Notes under the pieces: generated by a model
What the model saw: the letters and a program-made list of their open reading frames with translations, nothing else
What the model was told of the DNA's origin: nothing
Databases searched by the model: none
Part shown: piece by piece, positions 47,101 to 56,677 of the stretch
Position numbering within the stretch: the stretch's first letter is position 1
Layout: every line of letters starts with the position of its first letter
Position numbers and translations under genes: made by a program
From: Steinernema hermaphroditum
Taxonomy: Eukaryota; Nematoda; Chromadorea; Rhabditida; Steinernematidae
NCBI GenBank assembly: GCA_030435675.1
Contig: CM059622.1
Coordinates: forward strand, 15,748,001-15,812,000
Reading direction: 5' to 3'
DNA length: 64,000 nucleotides

Positions 47101-48513
47101 ACAGACCATTTCGCGGGCAGAAGCCAGATCTTTCGTTCATAGAATAGAAGGGATTTCAAGTCAAAAAATGTTGTGGTCCAATTTTCGACCTCTTTGTCTT
47201 ATTTGGAGTGATTTCTTCTGGTGTCGCCCTTTGTGGACGAGCACATATAACGGTTAGATAGAGTTAAGAGAGTGCTACATAAACAGTAAAAAAGAATATA
47301 TTTCCTTGAAGTAGAAGTGAACTCGTGGAGTCGCTATGCGTGCATGGTAGCTATGAGTGAGGGCTACCTGCTCTATATCCCCATTCTCTGTTACGGTACT
47401 TAACCAATTAGAAATGTTGGAGTTAACAGAACATGATCAAATCCGCTGATCCGAAAAGACCATCTTTTTGAGATCAACACATGCTCTGATATATGACGAC
47501 CACATAGATAGGTGCATTCGGTAGATTAGTCCCAAGTATGCTCGTGGTTAAAAGTGGTCACCCTGCATCACACAATTAATACCATAGGAAGCCCGTACAT
47601 CACTTCGCAGTTTGCCTTCTCAAGGTACCAAAAAAAAGACCATAAAAAATGAAAAGACCTCTAACATCAAGAGGAATGCAATGGACAAGTGTCGAATCAT
47701 AGTGTGGGGTGAGAGTTCACTGCACTCCACAAATCACCCATCCATTTTGCCACAAGTCTAAACATGACGAGAAAAATAAATGTTTATCAGGTGTCCCATT
47801 TTCAATGCTCCAACCCAATAGTTTGTTTACTAGCCACTGCGGCCGCCTACGGTAGCCTCCGGATTTATGTTTTGCACTGAAGACATGGCAGCCTTCACGC
47901 CTAGGTTGCTTTATGATAGATGCTTTTTCCTCATGCGTGTTTATCAATTTAGTTTTAACTTTGACTTTATTGTAGCTAAAAAACGACACATTTCTGCCTT
48001 AGGACCGCATATTTTCATGGAACACCAGGGAGTTGTAGTTCTAACGTTTAGCCAAGAAGGCCCTTACCACCCGACTCCACCCGCGAGAAGCAGTGACTCT
48101 GATGTGATGCATATCTTTGTCGTTGTCCTTACATGTAAGCCACTGATCAAAGAGTATAAAGAAAACTAAACTAAACTGCTCGTTGCTCTCATACATATCA
48201 GGCAACATCTCTCACGAACCAAGGCACATACTATCGACCTTCTGTTTTCAATATGTCATATATTTTTTATTCAGAAATATTATCCTATATTCTCACCTGT
48301 TTCTGTCTTTCATTCTCCGTTATCTTGCCCTATTTCGCTATTTCTTGAAAAGCTGTTTGGATGTTCATAGTTTAGTGTTTTTTGCAGCTGTTTAAACCTT
48401 CTTTCAAAGTTTTCCCTTGTAAAGATAACACGTGGACAATTATAATCACTGTAAACTAATGCTTGTCTTCGTTCGGCCACCAAACGCTTCACTTTACTCT
48501 GTTTTTCAGGGGC
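44128..48513. other. Gene-poor 4.4 kb
   Basis: No credible gene. Hydrophobic open frames around 45.9-46.3 kb match no receptor layout. At about 46347-46600 is a GC-richer block whose end (TCGCAAGGCGTAAGCCTTTGAT) resembles the 3' part of the SINE-like elements (CGCAAGGCATAATGCCTTTG), so it may be an old relative. Confidence 0.4.
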
Positions 48514-49959
48514 ATGGAGAATGAGTATTTTGAGCTGATCTGCAAAGTTGGAGAGGACTATTCCAATAATCTGCTTCTGGTGATCATTCTCCCTCTGAAA
48601 TGCGCATTCGCTGCGGCTGGCATTCTCGGTTTTATCTTCGTCTACTACAAGCAAAGGATCACAGCGATCTTTCACCCTAATGCTCGACTGATCCTCAAGT
48701 TTCACATTGGATATCTGTTTTGTGCAATGATCTTCACTTTTGTCGGAAGTGGATCCGATTTTCTGCGATTTACGGTCATTAAGTTCATCAAGAATGGCGA
48801 GGTAATGCTACTGAATGGGAAAGCGGATGAGATCCGTTTTAATGATCCCAACCTTAGATCATCATGTGATAATCATCCTTTTAGCATTGTCCAGTTGTAC
48901 CTATGACAGCCACTTATGGAGCAATCGTCAAAAACATGAAATTAGCCGGATACGTCGGAGCCACGAGTACAGCGTTAGCCTGGGCCATCGAACGAGTCAT
49001 TGCGACGTTATTCATCAATTCGTACGAAGAGCAAAGAACGGTTATTGGATGGATTCTGTGTGCACTTTGCGTGAGTGGTTTTTTTGGGTAGGCAGCAAAA
49101 CGTTATGATTGCTACTTATGCGTCAAATTTGAGCCGAATGAAGGTCGAATGGCCTTAAGAGCTTCTCTTGTCAGTGTTAGCCTAATGCTAATATTTTCTC
49201 TCTCTGTTTTTTTAATTTATAGCGAGCTCTGTTCCAGCCTTACCCTTATCATGACTTTTCAGTCCCTATCTGTCGTCATTTGTGCCATCGTTCGTGTGGC
49301 TGGAGCAAATTTCTCCGCTCTGGTTCCCATCGAAATGCTCACTGGAAACAGTTACCAATTCAACATCACGGTAACGTAACACTGATTGTCGGCTACCCTC
49401 GTTAATCCTTGATCCAGGTCCAAGTGTTGTTCCTGTGTATGAACTTGCTCGGCGCCATTCTTTCGGCGATAAATCTGATCGTCACCAGACGAAGAATCAG
49501 AAATTCTCAACGAATTGAGTGCTCGTTGACGTACAAGTACCAGGTCGGTCATGTCATCTCTAGTGATATTCTGACGTCTATTCAGATCAAAGAAAACATG
49601 GTCTCTTCGGCTTTGATCTTTCCCCTCACACTCCTCTTCTGCATCGCCTTCATCCCGTCGGCTCTCTCGATGGCTATCGTCACGCAGCAATACGCGGTTG
49701 CCGTGGAGAGGACCGTCTACTTCATCTACACCGACTGGATGCCTCTCTACTTCATAGCGCTTCCTTTGATGCTATGGTGGAGGAATGGAGTCAAACGGTG
49801 GGCATTGTGAAGGGTCTTTGTGATGAGACCTGTTTCAGGGAAGCAGTCAGACAGCTTTTCGAGACCAACCTTATTGGAGACAAGTATGCGAACGCGAGGA
49901 AAGAGGGGAAGGTGGAGACGGCGAAGTACTTCGAAATGTTCAATCAAATGGTCGCATGA
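48514..49959 (+). CDS. Serpentine chemoreceptor, class E-like, copy 1
   Basis: Exons 48514-48801, 48885-49070, 49263-49370, 49418-49543, 49586-49797 and 49839-49959 encode 346 aa. Seven hydrophobic segments are visible. Motifs are FHPNARLILKFHIG after TM1, ALAWAIERVIATLFINSYEE at the end of TM3, WRNGVKR after TM7, and the C-terminal AETAKYFEMFNQM-like end (here VETAKYFEMFNQMVA). The E-R..AT....YE motif is typical of nematode SRE-type receptors; the class is an inference. Expected in chemosensory neurons. The ATG is preceded closely by GTTTTTCAG, a likely trans-splice acceptor. The copy at 59-62 kb is a clear paralogue. Confidence 0.82.
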
Positions 49960-50662
49960 TAATTCCTATTTTGGGCATATTTGACGCTAAATCTTGGTAG
50001 AATAAGTGCCATTTGATTCTGGGTGCACAAAGCTACTCTTGAAGGTCAGAAGTGTGCATGAAAAACGATATATACAACTCATCTCATTTGGTTGCAGTCG
50101 GCAGGCTGATTGGAATGACTGCTCGAGGGATCGCACCGTTTTTCCCCTGGAAAGGCAGGAATCGTTTGACCAAAGGATAGTCCGCTTTCAAGAAACTAAG
50201 GATATTTTGGGCTGCCAAGATTTCTGTAATTGATAAGAAATATGTGGCACGTAGTGTGCGTCATCTGTAGCTACGACTATGGGCAGTTTGGGTGATAAGA
50301 AACGATGTACGTTCCGTGGGAATAGGGGGGACTCAAATGGTAACAAAGGCTACAGATCATAAATATTGAAGCATCTCCTGAATAAGCAAGTTGTTGAAGT
50401 TAGAACCTTCTAGAACTTGATTTCTTTTTATCCTTATCTTCACAGGACTCATGGCTTCATAGGACCCAAAGAAGCAGCGGCAATTACATATATATAAGCC
50501 AAAAATATATATAACATATATATAAGCCATGTATATAAGCCAAAAACGTATGTGCGACTATATGGATCACCTTGGATGCCAACATATGCACCACCTTATG
50601 CACACCATTTTAGATGCCAAAGTTTATTCAGTTCACTTTTATAGAAAACACTTCACTCAGAC
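49960..50662. other. Intergenic
   Basis: Contains a short AT satellite-like patch at 50489-50545 made of TATATATAAGCC(A) units. No gene seen. Confidence 0.5.
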
Positions 50663-51458
50663 TCAATTCTTCTTCTCCTCGAAGCGGACGGGCTGTGCCT
50701 GGGCGAGGACGAGGTTCGAGTGGAAGCGGTTGACGTTGCAGAGGACGTTGCAAGTGGTCACCCTCTGCGCGTACTGCTTGATGCCGACGTGAGCGCTGGT
50801 GAATCCGCCGAAACCGCGGAAGTCGTTGAAGTCGTTCGATCCGTAGGCGTTCTGACCGTAGCCGAGCGAGTCCCAGTACCAGAGCAGACGAGGCGTCGTC
50901 ACCCAGCCGCCGGTGATCTGTTCCCAGTCGTACCAGTTCGTGTAGAAGGCGACGTTGACGTTCACTTGCTGCAGGATGGGATGAAGCAAGCAATAAAGAT
51001 ACGGTACTTACAGCAGCGGCGGCGACGAACTGGTTGATGAATGCGATGTTGGCTTGGGGGTTGTTGGGCCACTGGATGGGTGTGGGGGATGAGCTGGTAG
51101 GCGCGCAAGTAGTTGTAGGTCTCTTGGAATTGGACGGCTCCCGTCTTGAACGTGGCTGGAGCCGCCGCGTGGACAATATGGACATTAAGGCCGGCTAAAG
51201 GACTAATTAGCTTATCCTTAGGGAAGGGTTACCTTTTTGAGCATTGGAGATACTGTTGATGGCGTAGTTGTATACGGCTCCTTGAGAAGCGTTGTAGATT
51301 CCAACGAAGGCGTAGCTATACTGCTGACTCCGGAGGCACTGGTAGTTCTGCAAACTGGCATTGTCGACGAGATCGACACCATAGCCAATCGGCTGGGCCG
51401 GGACCTGAGCCCGCGTGAAGGCAGTGAAGACCAAAGCTAGGACGACTGGAAGAAGCAT
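50663..51458 (-). pseudogene. LYS-type lysozyme-like, copy E, broken by a 23-bp deletion
   Basis: Exons 51458-51233, 51194-51012 and 50968-50663 have the same splice sites as the four intact copies, and the signal peptide (MLLPVVLALVFTAFTRA), PIGYGVDL, VAFYTNWYDWEQITGGW and LWYWDSLGYG are all present. Exon 2, however, is 183 bp instead of 206. The missing 23 bp fall between IPHT and PIQWPNN near 51080. They would have coded the LQ(V/I)TS strand, and their loss shifts the frame. Either this copy is a young pseudogene or the assembly has an error there. The rest shows no other damage, and it is closest to copy C. Confidence 0.82.
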
Positions 51459-51791
51459 GGCTAGAGAAGCTCTCTGAGGAATGGCGACGATGGCTACTGT
51501 TTTATAGAAAACTCTTATCTGAGGGCAAAGGTTCCATACGTGAAAACTGAGAGGAAGTCCTACTGTTGGCGTAAACAACCAGAACAAAGTTAGAAGGTGG
51601 AAAGTTCCGTTTGCGGCGATCAGATGATGAGAGGTCAGAATGAGTCGTTGTTCTTGATAAGAACACCTCAAGTAGGAAAGATCGCGGACAAAAATTGACG
51701 ATAAGGGACATTTGTACGTGAAATGATAAACACTTGCATCAGCCGTAAATCAAGTGAAAAAAGCAAAAACTAAAAGACGCCAAAGATTGTA

Positions 51792-52391
51792 CAGGGTGTT
51801 CCATAAGTTCTGTAACGGATTTCAAAATGTGTGTTTTGAGTTGATTTTTTTTGCTTTTCACTTATTTTGACGTTTACTGCGTTTTTCTTGGCCCTTTTTT
51901 ATCTTATATCCACTGTTTCCCTGATATTCCGCAATATTATAAGAATTTGTCATGGCCTCCAAAGAAAAGAGTTTCGCGACCGTTTCGTATTTCGCGGAAG
52001 GAGATCAAAATCGGACATTGGAAAGTTGCTGAATCTGGCTCGCGGAAAGCTTGTACGGCAGCGAAACGACTTCTGCGCCTTTATGAAGCCGCGAAATTCA
52101 TAGAACCTAGTCCTAGAAGTGAAAGACCGAAGAGTGCGCGAACCAGATTGATGATCTAAGCTGTGAATAAGCGATTTGAGCGAAATCCGGAGTGATACAT
52201 TAGAAAAATGGCCTTGGACTCCAAAAATATTTAAACCATCCACGCAGTGCATTGTGAACGATAACCTGAAGCTAATCTCGCCCAGAAAATCCACTGGACA
52301 TGTGCCGACGCATCACAGAAAGAAGTATGGAAGGGAAAAATGGAAGAGTCTGATAGCCGTGGCCACGATACAGAACTTATGGAACACCCTG
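51792..52391. mobile_element. Degenerate mariner-like DNA transposon
   Basis: A 600-bp element bounded by inverted repeats CAGGGTGTTCCATAAGTTCT and complement, with TA on both sides (51790-51791 and 52392-52393), as in the Tc1/mariner superfamily. Inside, pieces of a transposase DNA-binding region can be read (about 51950-52160, including SERPKSARTR), broken by stops and frame changes. It is not autonomous. Confidence 0.72.
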
Positions 52392-52837
52392 TATTCTTTG
52401 TGCAGATCATGGAGTACCGAGCTTTCGAATCAGTCTTCACCCCTCTGCTTACGAGATTTCTTGCACGGTGAATGCCATTGATTCAAGAGTGAATGAATGA
52501 ACGAATGATTCCCGCTCACAATGAACAAACCGCTCTACTAGAAAGAACCATTTCTGGAATCATAGGAAGACTGCATTTCCGAAGAAGATAGCCAAAGGAG
52601 CAATAAGTACGAAGATTAGGTTTCAATAGCTCTGATAATATCCATTTTTATATATAGATGTTTCTGTTACGATCGCCTCCACGAGAAGCCATTGTTGTCG
52701 AATGTCGAACGATGTCGAACGCTATGAACCGAACCGAAGATTTTAGGTTATTCCTTGTGCTTGATAACTCCATAATATCATTGGTTCCGGAAGTAAATCC
52801 TAACTGACAGGGATGTTGTAACGGTACAGATGATTTT

Positions 52838-52906
52838 ATGAGAGAATGTTGTGGTAGAATGCTTGACTGCCACAGGAGTGGCCCGGGTTCGATTCTCGGC
52901 CGATGC
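52838..52906 (+). pseudogene. tRNA-Gly pseudogene (5' half degraded)
   Basis: The 3' two thirds match tRNA-Gly(GCC): GTGGTAGAATGC, then an anticodon loop with CTGCCAC, and GGCCCGGGTTCGATTC, ending CGATGCA. The 5' acceptor strand is replaced by unrelated sequence (ATGAGAGAATGTT) and the anticodon stem is mismatched. Confidence 0.75.
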
Positions 52907-52966
52907 AAACAGTCGAAGATGCGGTTGAAGACAGCTTTCAGCTCGGTGTCTTGCATTCTGATTATA

Positions 52967-53061
52967 AGCATCTCCGAAAAGACGCAGTTCCAAAATTTAT
53001 CTCGCCACTTCCATTTGAAAGAGCGGATCTAATGTTTACCTCAAACTTGGGTAATTAAACC
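52967..53061 (-). ncRNA. sls-1: SL1 spliced-leader RNA gene, leftward copy
   Basis: Starting at 53061 on the minus strand, the first 22 nt are the nematode SL1 leader (GGTTTAATTACCC... ending TTTGAG), followed directly by the GT of a splice donor (GAG|GTAAAC). Then come an Sm site (AAATTTTGGA) and a 3' stem-loop GCGTCT...AGATGC. The length of about 95 nt fits SL1 RNA. It donates the leader to pre-mRNAs by trans-splicing. It differs from the rightward copy by about one base, in the final stem. Confidence 0.95.
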
Positions 53062-53280
53062 GATGATGTTGTGGTGCGGAGGCTTTTATGTGGGGAGCGA
53101 CTGCCTCGCCGCAACGCTATGTGGCGCCTACCCCAGAGAAACAGAGAAATCTATCGCGCTGCGGAGAGTGATTGCGTCTTTTTCACGTGCACTCATAGAG
53201 GAGCACCGCCGACCACGACCCGCGCCACAGCAGAGAGACGGTCGCTCCCCGCACAAGAGCCTCCACACCACATCGTCTTC
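53062..53280. promoter_or_regulatory. Bidirectional promoter of the SL1 RNA pair
   Basis: 219 bp between the two RNA starts. Each side has an 11-bp motif at -41 to -31: AGTCGCTCCCC (53102-53092, minus) and GGTCGCTCCCC (53240-53250, plus), followed by related AGCCTCC.CACCACA strings. The same motif stands at -40 before both U1 genes, so it is probably the PSE read by the snRNA transcription factor SNAPc. A TCTCTGTTTCTCTGG string upstream of the left gene recurs in the U1 spacer. Confidence 0.8.
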
Positions 53281-53375
53281 GGTTTAATTACCCAAGTTTG
53301 AGGTAAACATTAGATCCGCTCTTTCAAATGGAAGTGGCGAGATAAATTTTGGAACTGCGTCTCTTCGGAGATGCT
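53281..53375 (+). ncRNA. sls-1: SL1 spliced-leader RNA gene, rightward copy
   Basis: The SL1 leader occupies 53281-53302, and the donor GTAAAC follows. The Sm site AAATTTTGGA is at 53344-53353. The 3' stem-loop is a seven-pair stem GCGTCTC / GAGATGC around TTCG (53357-53374). It is the mirror image of the gene at 53061. Flanking open reading frames in this interval are artefacts of the RNA genes and their promoters. Confidence 0.96.
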
Positions 53376-54092
53376 TATAATTAAAACTGGAATAATGGGT
53401 GTATGCTAAATGTCTCAATAATTCCATTACGATACTATCAGAATATGCACAAAGAGGCTAAGAGCATCGTGTTTCAGATACAGCGGGCAGGGAAAAACCC
53501 CCTATGTATGTGAGAATTGTTTTTCGTTTTGAGAAAGTCCAGTAAGATAGACAAAGGTCTCTGAACGCTGTTTCTTCAGGATTGATTCGGGAATATAAAC
53601 CGTGTGAAATGGACATTAACCTTTAGCTCGTTAATTCCTGAAGTGGTAAATACCTTGTTTTTGAATTACTCCGAATAGTTAACTAAAACGAATTCAGGCC
53701 TCAGTTCCCGACGTATACGTGGTATTTGTGCATTTAACGTGATCACTGCTTCCGACAGGTGTTTCGGTTTTAAGCAGGTTGGCATTTATTTTACCCTTTC
53801 ACCAGTTAGGATTCCCTCTTTGTCCTACCTATTTGCGTGCCAAGGCTATTGCATATTTTAGGCACGTTCCGCAGCTGTTCGATCCCAAGGTCAACGGATC
53901 GAACACGGAGAGTGCTGAATATTTTTTTTGCGAGGACGTACGAAAGTTTGTGTTGTAAATATTAAATTTACGTTGTGTTTGGTTGTAGCGTCATGTTGTT
54001 CGCAATGGTTTCAAGAGGGAACGAATAGCTCCATAGAGAGCATAGATTCGCGGACTGACTTACTAAGCTACTCGATTTCAATACTTTTTTTG
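53376..54092. other. Spacer between the SL1 pair and the U1 pair
   Basis: AT-rich spacer; no further RNA gene or PSE-like motif seen. Confidence 0.45.
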
Positions 54093-54256
54093 GCGGGGAA
54101 GCGCGAACGCTGTCCCCTGACTCAAAAATTTAGCTGTTGGCCAACTCCAACTCGGAGCTGCCACACGGGTCAGCCGGGAGCGAAAGTGCAATGTCCCAGC
54201 CTCGCCATGGATTCCCCGCCTTGATGATCGCGGGGAGATCCCAGCCAGGTAAGTTT
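54093..54256 (-). ncRNA. U1: U1 snRNA gene, leftward copy
   Basis: The 5' end AAACTTACCTGGCTGGG carries the ACTTACCTG that pairs with 5' splice sites. It continues with stem-loop I (CCCCGCGATCATCAAGGCGGGG), stem-loop II with ATTGCAC (the U1A-type loop), stem-loop III (CTCCGAGTTGGAG), Sm site AATTTTTGA and stem-loop IV (GGGGACAGCGTTCGCGC). The length of 164 nt fits nematode U1. It differs from the rightward copy by about one base, in loop I (T versus G). Confidence 0.96.
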
Positions 54257-54573
54257 ATGAGCCGTCCTGTGCTGGGAACTTATGAGGGAAGCAACCGTTT
54301 CGTCGCTGCGGCGCATGGTGTCCACTCCAGAGAGGCAGAGAAAAAGACGCTACTCGCAAAAAAAAAAACCGCTCGGTCGCATCACTCTCCGCGCGCTCGT
54401 TAACGACGACCCGCGCCGCAGCAGAGAGACGGTCGCTCCCCACACAAATGGCTCTGCACGACAACGTCGCGAATGCAATGTGATCTTTTCTGTGATTCTC
54501 TGGAGCGTAGGGATCGCACCGTTGCAACAAAAAGGTCGCGTCCTGCCTAAATGACCAGCACTGGACGACTCAT
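54257..54573. promoter_or_regulatory. Bidirectional promoter of the U1 pair
   Basis: 317 bp between the two U1 starts. PSE-like motifs: GGTTGCTTCCC (54296-54286, minus, -40 to -30) and GGTCGCGTCCT (54534-54544, plus, -40 to -30). A third copy, GGTCGCTCCCC at 54431-54441, sits in the middle inside a block (GCAGAGAGACGGTCGCTCCC) nearly identical to the SL1 promoter, with no obvious RNA at the expected distance. CTCTCTGGAG and CTCTGGAGCG strings on the two sides resemble the upstream element of the left SL1 gene. Confidence 0.75.
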
Positions 54574-54737
54574 AAACTTACCTGGCTGGGATCTCCCCGC
54601 GATCAGCAAGGCGGGGAATCCATGGCGAGGCTGGGACATTGCACTTTCGCTCCCGGCTGACCCGTGTGGCAGCTCCGAGTTGGAGTTGGCCAACAGCTAA
54701 ATTTTTGAGTCAGGGGACAGCGTTCGCGCTTCCCCGC
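54574..54737 (+). ncRNA. U1: U1 snRNA gene, rightward copy
   Basis: Same features as the leftward gene: AAACTTACCTGG at the 5' end (54574), stem-loop I with loop GATCAGCAAGG, ATTGCACTTTCG loop II, Sm site AATTTTTGA at about 54700-54708, and the terminal stem-loop ending CTTCCCCGC. Together with the left copy it forms a large perfect-looking palindrome, which is why it first resembles a foldback transposon. Confidence 0.96.
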
Positions 54738-54912
54738 AAAAATATCACCTGACCGTGGCGAAAATGAAACAAACATCCGAATTTATGGTTGACGTTCTCT
54801 TTGTTCGGCCGGGAATCATCGGAAGTTGCATCGGAAATTAAATGAAGTGAATCAGGGAAGTCGCGCGTGTAATCTTCATTTCAAACAATAAAAGTAGAAA
54901 ACATAAAACATT

Positions 54913-54974
54913 TGCATCGGCCGGGAATCGAACTCGGCCGCCAGGCGAGCATTCTACCACTGAACCACCGATGC
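54913..54974 (-). pseudogene. tRNA-Gly pseudogene (anticodon arm deleted)
   Basis: A 62-nt copy of tRNA-Gly(GCC) with both acceptor strands and the D arm intact, but nine bases are missing. The anticodon arm is gone (reads CTCGCCTGGCGGCCGAG), so it cannot decode. Confidence 0.85.
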
Positions 54975-56677
54975 TTAACGTTCGCTCTGCTTGGCACAGA
55001 GGCCATGCATCCATTCGCGGGACGACCGTGCATAAACAGATCGACTTACGGCACTTTTATAGGTACACATATCCCAGGGGATGCTAGGTGTTCTCCTATA
55101 GACACTAATTCACTACTACCGAGTTCACAAGCAATCCTGCAAATTAGCTCACCGATCGTGTGCCGCTCATTGGCGCGGTTAGTTCACTATAGGAAACAAC
55201 CATAGTAAACAAGCGAAAGGTGACTCTTAATTACCGTGTCCCATGAGAAGTCATGCGAGACAATGTTTTTCCGCCTAGGTGTCGTCAGACTCTTCGTCGG
55301 ATAGTCAGAACATTCTTTACTGAAAGCTGTTTGAGTATCTCAGCTTTTTGATCCCTTCGTCATTCGAAACATGCACTATTTAAACAATGGTTTATAATCT
55401 TAAACGATATTAAGAAGGTTATGTTTAGATTGACGTTAATTTATATGTGTCAAGTTGTTAAGGTCGATTTTGTTATTGGATTCCAAGATCACTCCATTAC
55501 TAGTTAAAGAAACCCACACCGATTAATTTTACTACCTAAGAAAGCCATACCGATTAACTTTACTACTTAAAGAAAGCTATGCCGATTAGGTGGTCGTTGA
55601 GCGACTCTCGTAAGTGGCGGTTTTAGTGCGATTAAATGCGATTGAACAATGTTTTACTGGCGCTTATAGAAGCAGTACTTTGTTCTCAGATCTCTCATGA
55701 ACTCGACTAGAAAAAGAAACAAAAAGTTCGAGATGGTTCACATGATTTGTAATGTGCTAAGCATGTGTATGACCAAATACGTCATTCAGTCATTATTGCC
55801 TAAGGCATAAGCTTGGCGGTGAACAAAGAAGGGGTCCGTCTTCTTGAAATTTTTGAGCTAGTTTTGATGAATTCGTGTATTTACGAAAAATGCATTAGAC
55901 TTTTCGAAAATCTACTAAATACTCTAGTCTTTAAGAAGCTTTTTTCTAACTCGGTTTACACGGTTTATTATCGTTTGCCTGCCCGAATCAACAGTGACGT
56001 GACACAGTATCATATTCGAAAATCATCATCAGGAATGCGGCTTCTTTTGAAGCGGTTCTTCAGTTGGTTTTGATGAATTCCTGATTTATGAACACAAAGA
56101 GGCAGAGTATCTTTCGGAAGTCATCAGAGCAAATTCATCCAACAGTCCGAGAACGTAGGCGATGTTTTTATTCGATCAAGTGGAAAATTAAATACGTGCA
56201 CATGCTTTCCTGAAGAAGATCTCAAAAATTAGAGATCTTAGCTGTATAGCGTACATGGAGTACATTCGATTGAATACCACCCATGACAACACTGGCTCGT
56301 CCTGTTTTAGTCTGGGAAATGTGTCTCCTTCTCTATTTATTGCCGCGTGTTTCCACCGTACTAGTTATTATAAAAAGGTCGACGAAAACTGCTGTACTTA
56401 ACCTTGTAAATAGCTGAGACCTACATCGTGAACGGCTTTCTTTTTATACCCGATTTAGCCGTGCCTTATTCAACCGTCAACTTCTGTGACTATACTTACA
56501 TCCCAGCCTACGGGAAGACGCTGTTTTCTCTCTCTTCAACTTTCTAGAGAGGCCACAGCTTCCCACAAGAATGAACATGAAGCACTCTTATGAAGCGCGT
56601 TCAGAACTTTCCATCAAAGTACTGGAAAGCTTGTATATTGCAAAACAATTTATATTTCACTTGAATGACATAATCGT
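54975..56677. other. Intergenic with a small tandem repeat
   Basis: At about 55504-55595 a unit of 30-37 bp is repeated about three times (AAAGAAA.CCA.ACCGATTAA.TTTACTAC). No gene is supported. Confidence 0.45.

Noticed and set aside
53063..53301. Short open frames across the SL1 spacer
   Set aside because: They lie in the bidirectional promoter and run into the leader RNA.
52967..54737. Two foldback transposons
   Set aside because: The palindrome arms are SL1 and U1 RNA genes, with Sm sites and promoter motifs; the symmetry comes from divergent gene pairs.
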